Below the pieces are notes generated by a model, which searched no databases, was not told the DNA's origin, and saw only the letters and a program-made list of their open reading frames with translations. 64,000 nucleotides of DNA from positions 248,001-312,000 of the forward strand of contig NZ_JAGQBB010000001.1 in the NCBI RefSeq assembly GCF_024345415.1, in the 5' to 3' direction. Shown piece after piece: positions 1 to 8,124 of this stretch; position 1 is the first letter of the stretch, and the number at the start of each line of letters is the position of its first letter. The translations under genes and the position numbers were made by a program. The stretch comes from Synechococcus sp. Tobar12-5m-g. GTDB taxonomy: Bacteria; Cyanobacteriota; Cyanobacteriia; PCC-6307; Cyanobiaceae.

Positions 1-1021
1 ATTGCAAGACGTCGGTTAAAGACTCCTTGACAGACGACATCTCAGCAATTATCTGGAGCTGATCATCGTTCGCCTTATCCTGTAATTCTGCCAATTGTTG
101 CTTATTCCTGATGGCCAGAGCTTCGAGACGGCCGATTTCCCTGTTGCGCTGAATCAGCTCACGACGAAGCGCATCAACCCTCAGGCTGCTTTGTTCAACG
201 GAGAAACTCTGATTGGTTTGGATTGTCATTTCCTCAAGAGAATACGCTTCCAAAAGATCCCCATGACCCTTCAACGGCACCTGCCCGTTCTGGTTGTCAA
301 GTGCATCTCCCATTGCGGCGAATGCTTTACGTAGAGTGTCCACACCCTGTTGATCAAGACGGCAAAGCTGTTCGCCGGGCTCTGGGAGAGTGGCAGCAGG
401 AAACAAAACGCCAAGACCATGCCCATGAAGAAAGCTGAATGTTCTGCCTGGATAACGCAGGCATAGTGAGTCCCAGAACGAGGAATGGTAACATTTAGTC
501 CCAAGTGGGTTGATACCACAAATCAGGACTGTGGAAGAAGAGCTTAACTTTGGTAACCATGATTCGAAGAGATGCGGAAGATCTAAAGATGAATTGGTGT
601 CATTGAAGTGGATCAGATCAATGCTGCCATCCTCAAAAGATCCAAGAGCTGCATCGAAACTGGGGCAAGTCAAGCGTGAAGAGCCCTCGAGCTGCCTCGC
701 CCGCGAGTCCGATGGGTGTTCCCACCCCGTATTGGACCATGCATTGGTCTGACCTTCCACATCGCAGCAATCGATTCCGAAGCACACCGTCCGCGCCCCA
801 GCGGCATTCTTCACGGCCAGACACAACGCGGTGTAAGAACCATCATCCCGAACTCCAAGCTGTACAAACGTTGTAGGTGATAACGTCTGAACCAGCCAGT
901 AAGCGAAGGCAACATGTTCCCGCCAAAGCAAAGCATCAGTGGGACGCGAATAAGCCGTCATCAAGAACTGACGTGAGGCTGCGATGATGTTGATTGCGAT
1001 GTTATCGGGGTGACCATCCAT
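1..1021 (-). CDS. Partial glycan-cluster protein: class I methyltransferase-like domain followed by a coiled coil
   Basis: An uninterrupted frame starts at ATG 1021 and runs off the left edge (340 codons visible). Residues about 25-190 resemble the SAM-methyltransferase domain found at the N-terminus of large cyanobacterial and proteobacterial glycosyltransferases: an entry helix (EHVAFAYWLVQTL), a nucleotide-fold strand with VQLGVRDDGSY, then SIDLIHFND, FESWLPKL and the closing FSFLHGHGLGVLFP. After about residue 250 the chain is a charged heptad-rich helix (RRELIQRNREIGRLEALAI), typical of the coiled coil that links such domains to glycosyltransferase modules. Usual acidic motif residues are substituted, so methyltransferase activity is doubtful. 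Base 541-600 has only 23 G+C of 60, far below the window average. The C-terminal domains lie outside the window. Likely role in surface polysaccharide synthesis (inference, supported by the neighbouring epimerase). Confidence 0.72.
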   Translation of the reverse strand, partial: MDGHPDNIAINIIAASRQFLMTAYSRPTDALLWREHVAFAYWLVQTLSPTTFVQLGVRDDGSYTALCLAVKNAAGARTVCFGIDCCDVEGQTNAWSNTGWEHPSDSRARQLEGSSRLTCPSFDAALGSFEDGSIDLIHFNDTNSSLDLPHLFESWLPKLSSSSTVLICGINPLGTKCYHSSFWDSLCLRYPGRTFSFLHGHGLGVLFPAATLPEPGEQLCRLDQQGVDTLRKAFAAMGDALDNQNGQVPLKGHGDLLEAYSLEEMTIQTNQSFSVEQSSLRVDALRRELIQRNREIGRLEALAIRNKQQLAELQDKANDDQLQIIAEMSSVKESLTDVLQ

Positions 1022-1367
1022 CGAAAAAAACAAGATCAAGCCGTATCCTGGTGAGTGTACCCCAGCGAGTCCTTCCAGGCAAAGAACCGCACTGATGGAA
1101 AGCTCTAATCTCGAGGGCTTGAGTTCTTGAGTTGTCTAAGACAGGAACCATCGCTCCTCTGAGAGGGGGCGCATCGACCGTTAGAGGGGCAGGGGCAGGC
1201 CATGGATCGCCACATTGCAAGGCCGCTACGAAGAAGTTGCGGAGCGACCACAGCTCCGAGCTCAATGCCCACGTGACCGTATGGGCCGCTGAGGAAAGCC
1301 CACAGGAAGGCACACCCCCATCTTCATCGTGATGCATTTCAAGGAAGAATCTTCCTGCTGGGGGCTG
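1022..1367. other. Intergenic stretch between two glycan genes
   Basis: About 350 bases with no gene I can support. A 111-residue open frame on the minus strand (1002-1337) has no recognisable motif and overlaps the start of the neighbouring gene. A short inverted repeat (arms AGGAAGA / TCTTCCT, 1342-1356) lies just past the epimerase stop codon on its strand. It lacks a U-tract, so it is only a weak terminator candidate. Confidence 0.5.
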
Positions 1368-2306
1368 CTAAAGCACCGTGAGGGTTCGTCGCATTCGTGC
1401 CAGTCCTTCAGAAAAGGCAACAAGAGGCCTCCACGAAAGCTCTGATGCAGCCATCTGAATGTCGAGAATATTACACGGAACGTCGAATGATCTTCTAGGT
1501 CTATAGACGACCTCTATTGGCCTGCCAAGCTCAAAGGAGATGGCAGAAACAAGCTCATTCAGGCTCAGTCCTTGACCCGATCCAATGTTGAAGACGGAAG
1601 TATTTCCTACATACATTGCCGCCGCCAATAGAGAGTTCACAGCATCACTCACATGCAAATAGTCACGCACTACACTTCCATCTCCCCAGATCTCAATGAG
1701 TTCCCCACGCAAGGCCTTGGAGAGGAAAACAGCTGCAGCCCCCTGGGCAGCCTTAATGCGTTGGCGATCACCATACGGATTGGCGAATCGAAGAGCCACA
1801 GAGTCGAGCCCGTACATAAATCTGTACATTGCAAGGTACTTTTCAATGGCTAGCTTTACAATTCCATACGAGCATGTTGGATTCGTCGGATGACTTTCAG
1901 GAATTGGAGTTTGCTGAGGTGGCCCATAAACAGTCCCCCCGGAGGATGCAAATACAATCCGTCTAATTCCCACTCGAACAGCAACCTCGAGTAGCTTTAA
2001 AGTTCCAATCAAATTGCTAGAAATGTCAAGCGAGGGATTCAGGTTTGATGTTGATGGGATCGTTGTACTGATTAGATGAAAGCACAACTCAACGCCAGCC
2101 AGCGCCTGCTCCATTGCGTCCTGATCACTGAAGTCACCTTTGTGATACTCAAGCATGGGATGGTGTTTTGCTTCAGTTCCAATCAGGCCCGGGAATGTGC
2201 GACCAAGAGCACGAACTCTGTATCCGCGTCCCAGAAGTTCATCCACCAAGTGGGAGCCAAGAAAGCCGGTCGCCCCGAGAACGGCAACTGGAGCGGATTC
2301 GTGCAC
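1368..2306 (-). CDS. NAD-dependent epimerase/dehydratase (UDP-glucose 4-epimerase-like)
   Basis: 312 residues, an extended short-chain dehydrogenase. The N-terminal Rossmann motif GATGFLGSHL binds NAD(P). The active-site pair is in SYGIVKLAIEKY (YxxxK near residue 150), with an upstream serine in FASSGGTVYGP. The middle segment ALRFANPYGDRQ and the C-terminal WGDGSVVRDYLHVSD are typical of UDP-sugar 4-epimerases and related dehydratases acting on nucleotide sugars in the cytoplasm. The length is normal for the family. The gene is lower in G+C than the housekeeping genes to its right and shares its strand with the methyltransferase/coiled-coil gene, suggesting one surface-glycan cluster. The exact sugar substrate cannot be read from the sequence; GalE, dTDP-sugar epimerase or GDP-sugar dehydratase relatives are all possible. 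Confidence 0.85.
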   Translation of the reverse strand: MHESAPVAVLGATGFLGSHLVDELLGRGYRVRALGRTFPGLIGTEAKHHPMLEYHKGDFSDQDAMEQALAGVELCFHLISTTIPSTSNLNPSLDISSNLIGTLKLLEVAVRVGIRRIVFASSGGTVYGPPQQTPIPESHPTNPTCSYGIVKLAIEKYLAMYRFMYGLDSVALRFANPYGDRQRIKAAQGAAAVFLSKALRGELIEIWGDGSVVRDYLHVSDAVNSLLAAAMYVGNTSVFNIGSGQGLSLNELVSAISFELGRPIEVVYRPRRSFDVPCNILDIQMAASELSWRPLVAFSEGLARMRRTLTVL

Positions 2307-2741
2307 GGCTCAATACTCGGTGAAGCTGCATTGAACCTTAGGCGAGCAACGGTCCCAGAACTCCAGGAGGGAATGACCCCGAGGGGGCCGTTGTCGGTGT
2401 GATACGAATGCGCTCCAACGGCCTGCAGAACTGGCTTAGGACATTGAGCCAGCCCACGACGACTTCCACCAAAAGAGAAACTGATTGAAACTGATTCATT
2501 CGCCCTGACAATGATCGGAGATCATCACATCGCAAAGACCAATGGCGAGTGCCAGGGCGAGGCAAACGAAGTCCGGACCTCAGAGCTCGATGCCCTCAAA
2601 GCAGCCTGGCGGCTGTGGGCAGATGATGGACCACGGGGTTTTGACGGGTTGTGAACCCATAGCATCCCGCGTTGACGCCGGCCGACCTTGATGCACCCGC
2701 TCCTGGGTGTCTGCTCAGGGCGATCGAGGTGCAACACGCTC
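2307..2741. other. Intergenic region at the edge of the glycan cluster
   Basis: 435 bases separating the A+T-richer glycan genes from the G+C-rich acyltransferase block. The only coding-like element I see is a 47-codon frame at 2511-2654, listed separately. No tRNA, repeat or insertion-sequence end is visible. Confidence 0.45.
2511..2654 (+). CDS. Possible small protein, 47 aa, unrecognised
   Basis: ATG 2511 to TGA 2654. The C-terminal half (ELDALKAAWRLWADDGPRG) reads like an amphipathic helix followed by a turn and looks protein-like, and its codons end mostly in G or C as in real genes here. No Shine-Dalgarno sequence precedes the ATG and I do not recognise a family. It could be a genuine small protein or the 3' remnant of a decayed gene. 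It stands alone, between two leftward genes. Confidence 0.3.
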   Translation: MIGDHHIAKTNGECQGEANEVRTSELDALKAAWRLWADDGPRGFDGL

Positions 2742-4118
2742 CTAAGACTGCGACTCTCCAGCGTGGAGCCCCTCCTCAAGGTTGTGGAGCAGGTCAGCGG
2801 TGAGCCGGTCGACAGCGGACCTCCGGCGGTGCGCGTACTCCTCGGTGCGGCGATCCACGCCGATCGGCTCACCGACACGGATGCGCACCGTCCACGGGCC
2901 AAGAGCCGGCGGACGCTCATCGTCGCGGCCGCGGATCCAGGCGATCGCCCGCCAGAGAATCATCAGCACCTCACCATAGCGATCAAGGCTCGGCTTCTCG
3001 GCCACGTAGGAGCCGCTGACGGTGGCAAGGTACTCCACCAGCCGCATGTGCTCCATGTGGCTTCCGGCCACTGCCGCCCTCCAGTCGGCCAGGCTGCGCT
3101 CCACTGCCGAGCTCCCCTCGAGGTCGTCGCGGTAAATACAGTGCCAGCCGGCCTGCTCGATGCGGCGGCAGCGTTCGCTAATCGTTCCGCGAGGGAGCAG
3201 GTTGAAGTGGGATTCCGCAACGGCCAAGGCCGATTCACGCAGTCGTTCGAGGCGTTCTGTGAAGTCACCTGGGGCTGGGGATGGTCCACCAGTCTCCAGC
3301 GCCTGGCCGTACGTTTGTCGATAGAACGTTTCCAGTTGCACGAGCAGGCCCTCGGCCAACTTGAGCAACCGGACATAGCGGCGATCGGCCGGATTGGAAG
3401 GCGAAGGATCTGGAGCGTTAGGCAGCCCCAGGAGGGCCTCCAGGTCCATGATTAGCTGATTGATCGGCGCCCAGTCGTTACTGAGGGAGACATACTGCAG
3501 CACGACCGGCACGATCAGCACCCTCTCGCTACGCCCTTCGGCGGCGAGATCCTCACAGCCCCAGAACGCCATCTGGGCCAGGCCGGGCTCAAGGGGACCG
3601 AGTAGTTCGTTGTGGTTGTTGGTGGCGCCCTCCGGGGCGATCGCCAAAGGGAAGGGGCCTTTTGCAAGGAGGTGGCGGGCCGCCTTCAGGGCCCGGCGAT
3701 CCAGCTTGCCCCGCTGGATCGGGATCCCCCCCAGCCTGGCGAGCATCCAGCCGGCGGCGGCGCCGGCCCAGAGGGGGATGCCGCGATCATAGAGGAACTG
3801 GCTGTGCACCGGGCCCGCCAGGCGGATGCCGTGGCGGCGGGCCGCCCGAGGCACCTCCTTCCAGATCAACTGGGCCATCACCAGGGGGTCAGCGGTGCTG
3901 GGATGGCGGAAGGCGATCAGCAGGCGAACCTGTCCGGCCTGGGCCGCGGCAAACAGCTCCGCCAGCCGCGCTGCTCCGCTGACCTCACAGCGGACGATGC
4001 CCCGCGACGCCAGCACGGCCGGCAGGGCCAGCCGGCAGAGGCGATGCAACCAGGGCGTGTAGGCGGGAGGGATGAAATCCAGCGCGGGCTGGGCGGCCTG
4101 GACCTTGGCTCGTGGCAT
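2742..4118 (-). CDS. 1-acyl-sn-glycerol-3-phosphate acyltransferase family protein (PlsC domain)
   Basis: 458 residues. A PlsC-type acyltransferase core sits in the first 260 residues: the catalytic HxxxxD box is FRHPSTAD, followed by GGIPIQRGKLDRRALKAA and the phosphate-binding EGATNNHN. Such enzymes transfer an acyl chain to lysophosphatidic acid or a related lipid at the membrane. The protein is about twice the length of minimal PlsC; its C-terminal 200 residues are helical and conserved in cyanobacterial homologues (family knowledge, not checked here). ATG 4118 is chosen because the cupin gene upstream ends at 4124, five bases away, and residues before this ATG in the longer open frame look non-coding. 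It probably forms an operon with the cupin and superoxide dismutase genes. The precise lipid substrate is unknown. Confidence 0.85.
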   Translation of the reverse strand: MPRAKVQAAQPALDFIPPAYTPWLHRLCRLALPAVLASRGIVRCEVSGAARLAELFAAAQAGQVRLLIAFRHPSTADPLVMAQLIWKEVPRAARRHGIRLAGPVHSQFLYDRGIPLWAGAAAGWMLARLGGIPIQRGKLDRRALKAARHLLAKGPFPLAIAPEGATNNHNELLGPLEPGLAQMAFWGCEDLAAEGRSERVLIVPVVLQYVSLSNDWAPINQLIMDLEALLGLPNAPDPSPSNPADRRYVRLLKLAEGLLVQLETFYRQTYGQALETGGPSPAPGDFTERLERLRESALAVAESHFNLLPRGTISERCRRIEQAGWHCIYRDDLEGSSAVERSLADWRAAVAGSHMEHMRLVEYLATVSGSYVAEKPSLDRYGEVLMILWRAIAWIRGRDDERPPALGPWTVRIRVGEPIGVDRRTEEYAHRRRSAVDRLTADLLHNLEEGLHAGESQS

Positions 4119-4123
4119 CAGGC

Positions 4124-4651
4124 TCAGCCGAACAACGCTGCCCAGGTGCGGGCCTGGGCGGCGGCGGCGGGGCTGCCCTCGGCAGGAAACGCGGGCAGAA
4201 AGTCCTTGTCGGCGGAGGGGATGTAGGGCCCCTGTTTCACCTCGAACATCACGGAGTTTGGGCAGAGGGCCACCAGGGTGTGGAACTGGCCTTCGGCCAG
4301 CTCGATGCCCCGCAGCGGCCCGCCGGCATCGAGCCGTTCCCGCTGCACGACCTGGCCGGCCCCATCGAGCAGCAACAGACCGATCGCCCCCTGCAGCACC
4401 ACAAAGCATTCGAAGCCCGCTCCTGGCTCCTGGCGCAGATGGCGGTGGGGCCGCACGTAGGTGCCGGGCTGCAGCACGTTCAGAAAGCGCTGCACCGGCT
4501 CGGGCTCGGCGTGGAGGTTGTGGTTCCTCCGGAGGCGCGGGGATGAACGGGCCTGGCCTGCCACCGCATCAAACAGGGCCTGGTCGAGGCGTTTCAGCTT
4601 GATGGCCGGCTGATCGTTGCCGGTGCCATTGTCATTGCAGTTACCGTCCAT
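4124..4651 (-). CDS. WbuC family cupin-fold metalloprotein
   Basis: 175 residues, a single cupin barrel. The metal-binding motif 1 is YVRPHRHLRQEPGAGFE, and motif 2 is GQFHTLVALCPNSVMFEV. The family tail GPYIPSADKDFLP is diagnostic of WbuC-like proteins, often encoded in O-antigen clusters. Catalytic function is not established for the family. ATG 4651 overlaps the TGA of the upstream superoxide dismutase gene (ATGA), indicating translational coupling; that overlap decides the start over the longer open frame reaching 4708. Confidence 0.85.
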   Translation of the reverse strand: MDGNCNDNGTGNDQPAIKLKRLDQALFDAVAGQARSSPRLRRNHNLHAEPEPVQRFLNVLQPGTYVRPHRHLRQEPGAGFECFVVLQGAIGLLLLDGAGQVVQRERLDAGGPLRGIELAEGQFHTLVALCPNSVMFEVKQGPYIPSADKDFLPAFPAEGSPAAAAQARTWAALFG

Positions 4652-5391
4652 CAGGCCAGCCGCTCGGCATAGCGCCCCGACACCACCTCCCAGTTCACCA
4701 CCGACCACCAGGCATCCAGGTAATCAGCGCGGCGGTTCTGGTACTGGAGGTAATAGGCGTGTTCCCAGATGTCGTTGCCCAGCAGCGGCGTACCCCGCCG
4801 CTCAGCGTGGTCCATCAAGGGGTTGTCCTGGTTGGCGGTGCTCACCACCTCGAGTGCTCCCTTCGGGTTGACGATCAACCACACCCAGCCCGAACCGAAG
4901 CGCCCCAATCCCGCCGCCTTGAAGCTGGCCTGGAACTGCGCGAAGGAGCCGAAATCCCGATCGATCGCTTCGAGCAGCGCGGCCGACGGCGCTCCCCCCT
5001 GGCCTGGAGCCGCCATGGATTCCCAGAAGAAGCTGTGGTTCCAGTGGCCGCCGGCGTTGTTGCGCACGGCGGCTGAACGCCGCGACGGGCGCTTCAACAG
5101 GGTCTCCAGGCCAAGGCCCTGCAAGGAAGGATCCGCACCCACGGCGTTGTTCAGGTTGGCTACGTAGGCCTGGTGATGGAGGTCGTGATGAATCGCCAGC
5201 GTGGTGGCATCGATCGCCGGCTCCAGGGCCGCACTCGGGTAGGGCAGGGGCGGCAGGGAGAAGGGGGCCCCGTCAGCGAGGGCCAGCTCGGCGGGCGTGA
5301 ATGCCAGCAGAAAGGTCAGCAGCCAGGGCAACAGCCAGAACCGGAGCATGGGCATCGAGGAGCGCACTGTTGAAGCCAAGCATGGGAACAC
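4651..5391 (-). CDS. sodA: Exported manganese superoxide dismutase
   Basis: 246 residues as drawn; in-frame starts at 5355 and 5349 are equally possible. A hydrophobic export signal or membrane anchor (FWLLPWLLTFLLAF) precedes the mature domain. The enzyme converts superoxide to peroxide and oxygen. Metal ligands are visible: His in AIHHDLHHQAYV, His in NAGGHWNHSFFW, and Asp/His in DIWEHAYYLQYQNRR. The TANQDNPL segment favours Mn over Fe. The signal places the protein in the thylakoid lumen, periplasm or on a membrane rather than the cytoplasm. It is the first gene of a coupled leftward trio with the cupin and acyltransferase genes. Confidence 0.93.
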   Translation of the reverse strand: MFPCLASTVRSSMPMLRFWLLPWLLTFLLAFTPAELALADGAPFSLPPLPYPSAALEPAIDATTLAIHHDLHHQAYVANLNNAVGADPSLQGLGLETLLKRPSRRSAAVRNNAGGHWNHSFFWESMAAPGQGGAPSAALLEAIDRDFGSFAQFQASFKAAGLGRFGSGWVWLIVNPKGALEVVSTANQDNPLMDHAERRGTPLLGNDIWEHAYYLQYQNRRADYLDAWWSVVNWEVVSGRYAERLA

Positions 5392-5404
5392 CGGCGGCGA
5401 CCGC

Positions 5405-6865
5405 TCAATCCAGCTGCTTCAGCACCGCCAACGCGGCCTCCTCGCCGCTGCGCACCGCACCTTCGAAAAAACCAGGCCAACGCTCGGCCACCTCGGTGCC
5501 GGCCCAGAACACCCGGCCATGGGGCCGGCGCAGGGCATCACCGCAGCGGCTCCACAGCCCCGGCGGCATCCAGGCGGAGAAGGCGCCGCCCACAAAAGGT
5601 ACCGCCGGCCAGTCTTTTTCCGCATAGCCCAGGGGCTCCAGGGCCTTCGGCCCCAGATAGGCGGCCAGATCCCCCAGCACCGCCTGCTTCCGCTCCAATG
5701 CGCCGAGGGCTGCCCAGCGCTGGTGGCGGTGGCCCACCACAAAAGCAGCCAGCACCCCGCAGCCGCTCTCGGGGTCGGAACTGTCGGCGCAGAGTTCCAC
5801 CCAGGGGCGATCGCCGATGGCGATTCCCGAGAGCCCCTGATCCCGCCACCAGGGCCGGGAATACACCACCAGCACCTTGGCGCAGGCGCCCATGGCCATC
5901 TGCTGCTGAAGCTCCAGACGGTCGGGGGGCAGCTCCGGCGTGAAGCGCAGGCGCCCCGCCAACGCCGGCGGCATCGCCACGATCACGGCACGGCAGGGGT
6001 AGCAGGTCTGGTCGGTGTGGACCTGAACCGGAGACCCCGCCTGGCCTCGGGCGGGATCCCCCTCGGTGTGGGGCTGCTCCTGCACCACGGCCCGCACCGG
6101 CTCGTCCAGTCGCACCACCCCCTCGCCCAACTCCGCCGCCAACAGGGCCGGCAGCTGCCCGGCGCCACCATGCAGCAGCTCCTGTTCCGGTTGCTCGCCC
6201 TGGGCTGCCGTGCGCTGGCCCCAGAGCACATGCAGCAGCGACACCTGCTCCGGCTCGGCCGGGCCGAGGAAGCCCACCGCCCGGCAGAAGTAGGCGAAGT
6301 ACCAGGCGGCAAAGGGGGTGTGGGTGTGGGCGTCGATCCAGTCCTGAAAGCTGAGGCGATCCAGTTCGGCGGCCGCCGGATGGTGGTGGGGGTGACCATC
6401 TGGCAGCTGCGCCACCTGCTCCTGGAAGTGCGCCAGGGCGGCCATGGCGTCGTCCCAGTCGGCGGAGGGGACAGCCGGCGGCTGCCCTTCCGGGAAGCCC
6501 TGGAAGAAGCCGGCGAAGCTGCAGCGGCTCTCGCCGAACACCAGCACCGTCTCGCCGTCATGGGGAGATGCGAAACGGCGGATGCCGTGGCGATCAAGCA
6601 GGGCCAGGAAACGGGTCTGGGTGGGGCCGACCCACTGGCCGCCAAGATCGACCCAGGGGTAGCTGCCGCCCCCCGCAAGTGCCTCGCCAGGGGCCTGCCC
6701 CCCCCAGGGCAGCCGCTGGCGGCACATCCGACCACCCAGCTCCTCGGCCGCCTCGATCAACCGCACCGAGCGGCCTGCCTTCTGAAGAGCCCGGGCCGCC
6801 ACCAGACCTGAGAGGCCCCCACCCACCACCACGACATCAACGGGTTCCGATGGGATGAGCGCCAT
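5405..6865 (-). CDS. FAD-dependent amine oxidase (flavin monoamine oxidase family)
   Basis: 486 residues. The N-terminal dinucleotide-binding motif VVVVGGGLSGLVAARAL is followed by the GGRM segment and GGQWVGPTQ of amine oxidases. The C-terminal FAD-contacting end reads FWAGTEVAERWPGFFEGAVRSGEEAA, the classic closing motif of monoamine and L-amino-acid oxidases. The middle substrate-binding domain includes FLGPAEPEQVSLLHVLWG. The family oxidises primary or secondary amines, releasing peroxide and ammonia; the substrate here is unknown. The stop lies 13 bases before the longest start of the superoxide dismutase gene on the same strand. A peroxide/superoxide-handling pair is suggestive but unproven. 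Confidence 0.88.
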   Translation of the reverse strand: MALIPSEPVDVVVVGGGLSGLVAARALQKAGRSVRLIEAAEELGGRMCRQRLPWGGQAPGEALAGGGSYPWVDLGGQWVGPTQTRFLALLDRHGIRRFASPHDGETVLVFGESRCSFAGFFQGFPEGQPPAVPSADWDDAMAALAHFQEQVAQLPDGHPHHHPAAAELDRLSFQDWIDAHTHTPFAAWYFAYFCRAVGFLGPAEPEQVSLLHVLWGQRTAAQGEQPEQELLHGGAGQLPALLAAELGEGVVRLDEPVRAVVQEQPHTEGDPARGQAGSPVQVHTDQTCYPCRAVIVAMPPALAGRLRFTPELPPDRLELQQQMAMGACAKVLVVYSRPWWRDQGLSGIAIGDRPWVELCADSSDPESGCGVLAAFVVGHRHQRWAALGALERKQAVLGDLAAYLGPKALEPLGYAEKDWPAVPFVGGAFSAWMPPGLWSRCGDALRRPHGRVFWAGTEVAERWPGFFEGAVRSGEEAALAVLKQLD

Positions 6866-6889
6866 GGGCCCAGCATCGCAGCCGCCGAT

Positions 6890-7615
6890 TCAGACCTTCA
6901 GATCACCGCAGCAGGCCGCAAACGCCGCCGCCGGATCCTCGGCCGCGCTGATCGGCCGGCCGATCACCAGGGCGCTGGCGCCAGCGGCGATCGCCTGGGC
7001 GGGGGTGAGCACCCGGGCCTGATCGCCGCTGGCGCTGCCGGCGGGCCGGATGCCAGGAGTGACCAGGGTGAAGGGTTCTGGGTGGGCCGTTCGCAGCGCC
7101 GCCACCTCCAGCGGTGAGCACACCACCCCGCCAATGCCGGCGGCGGCGGCCAGCTCCGCCAGCCGGCCCGCGTAACGCTCAATCGGTTCGCTGATCGCCA
7201 GCTCGGCTTCGAACCGGACAGGATCCCAGCTGGTGAGCACCGTCACCGCCAAGAGGGTCGGGGGGACCACCCCCGCAGCCTCTGCTCCTTCCAGCGCCGC
7301 CGCCTGGGCTGCCGCCAGGCCGTCGCCGCCAGCGGCGGCATGCACCGTGATCTGCTCGGCCCCCAGCCGGGCGGCACTGCGCACGGCGCCGCCCATGGTG
7401 GCAGGAATGTCGTGGAACTTGAGATCAAGGAACACCCCCAGGCCTCGATCCCGAAGCTCGCCCACCACGTCGGGGCCGGCAGCGGTGAACAGCTCCAGGC
7501 CCACCTTCACCCTGCGCAGCCCCGGGATCCGGCCCACCAGCTCCAAGGCGGAGGCGGCATCGGGGCGATCGAGGGCCAGGATGATTCGCTGGGCGGGGTC
7601 AACAGTGGCGATCAC
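6890..7615 (-). CDS. pyrF: Orotidine 5'-phosphate decarboxylase
   Basis: 241 residues from GTG 7615. The enzyme decarboxylates OMP to UMP, the last step of de novo pyrimidine synthesis, in the cytoplasm. IILALDRPD is the first strand of the TIM barrel and DLKFHDIPATM carries the catalytic Asp-Lys-Asp array; VTPGIRP and GASALVIGRPI bind phosphate. GTG 7615 is chosen because the conserved N-terminus begins a few residues later and no ATG is available. The GTG shares one base with the TAG of the upstream frame (TAGTG), suggesting coupling or chance. Confidence 0.94.
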   Translation of the reverse strand: MIATVDPAQRIILALDRPDAASALELVGRIPGLRRVKVGLELFTAAGPDVVGELRDRGLGVFLDLKFHDIPATMGGAVRSAARLGAEQITVHAAAGGDGLAAAQAAALEGAEAAGVVPPTLLAVTVLTSWDPVRFEAELAISEPIERYAGRLAELAAAAGIGGVVCSPLEVAALRTAHPEPFTLVTPGIRPAGSASGDQARVLTPAQAIAAGASALVIGRPISAAEDPAAAFAACCGDLKV

Positions 7616-8124
7616 TAGACCAGCCAGATTCCACAAGCAGGATACAAATGGGCCAAGGTCCTGCTTGGCATGGGCGGAGAGGCGCAGATCGAAGTCGGAA
7701 TCCACCCGGGCTCGGACCAGTTCGCGAGACGCAGCCCCTCCAGCAGCTCGAACTCCCGCAGGGCCTGCGTGACCAGCACCCGCTGACGGTGGAGGGCGTG
7801 ACAGCCGATCAGCAGACCATTGGCAAGGAACCCATGGAGGGCCTCCTGATTCAACGCCCGTGGCGACGCGGCGGATCCATCGATGTGCACGGGGGGTACG
7901 TTCCACACACGCTCGCGGACGCTCGGCACCGGCATCGGGCCGGTGCGGTGATCACGTGAAGGAAGGCTATAGGTATCGAGCATGATCGTGAAAACGTCCC
8001 CGTTCTTCTCGATCAGCACCTGATCCGCATCGGGCAACATGTCGCGGGGCAGGCAATTCGCCTGGTCGTGGCCGTACTGACCAGGCTGGCCACCCCTATA
8101 CCGCTCAAGGATTTCATGGGTCAA
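7615..8124 (-). CDS. Hypothetical protein upstream of pyrF, unrecognised
   Basis: 169 residues, from ATG 8124 to TAG overlapping the pyrF start. The first 130 residues look protein-like (for example HIDGSAASPRALNQEALHGF and LVTQALREFELLEGL). The last 35 residues do not, and a +1 frame over the same bases gives a more plausible chain running straight into pyrF (ARVDSDFDLRLSAHAKQDL). The reading frame may therefore be broken near 7740. I recognise no family, catalytic motif, signal peptide or membrane segment. It lies at the edge of a pocket of decayed accessory genes. Confidence 0.4.
   Translation of the reverse strand: MTHEILERYRGGQPGQYGHDQANCLPRDMLPDADQVLIEKNGDVFTIMLDTYSLPSRDHRTGPMPVPSVRERVWNVPPVHIDGSAASPRALNQEALHGFLANGLLIGCHALHRQRVLVTQALREFELLEGLRLANWSEPGWIPTSICASPPMPSRTLAHLYPACGIWLV

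Noticed and set aside
1002-1337. 111-codon minus-strand frame between the two glycan genes
   Set aside because: Overlaps the start of the left-edge gene, no recognisable features.
5297-6811. 504-codon open frame on the plus strand
   Set aside because: Exact antisense shadow of the amine oxidase gene; low-complexity composition (His, Gln, Gly, Arg) typical of G+C-rich antisense frames.
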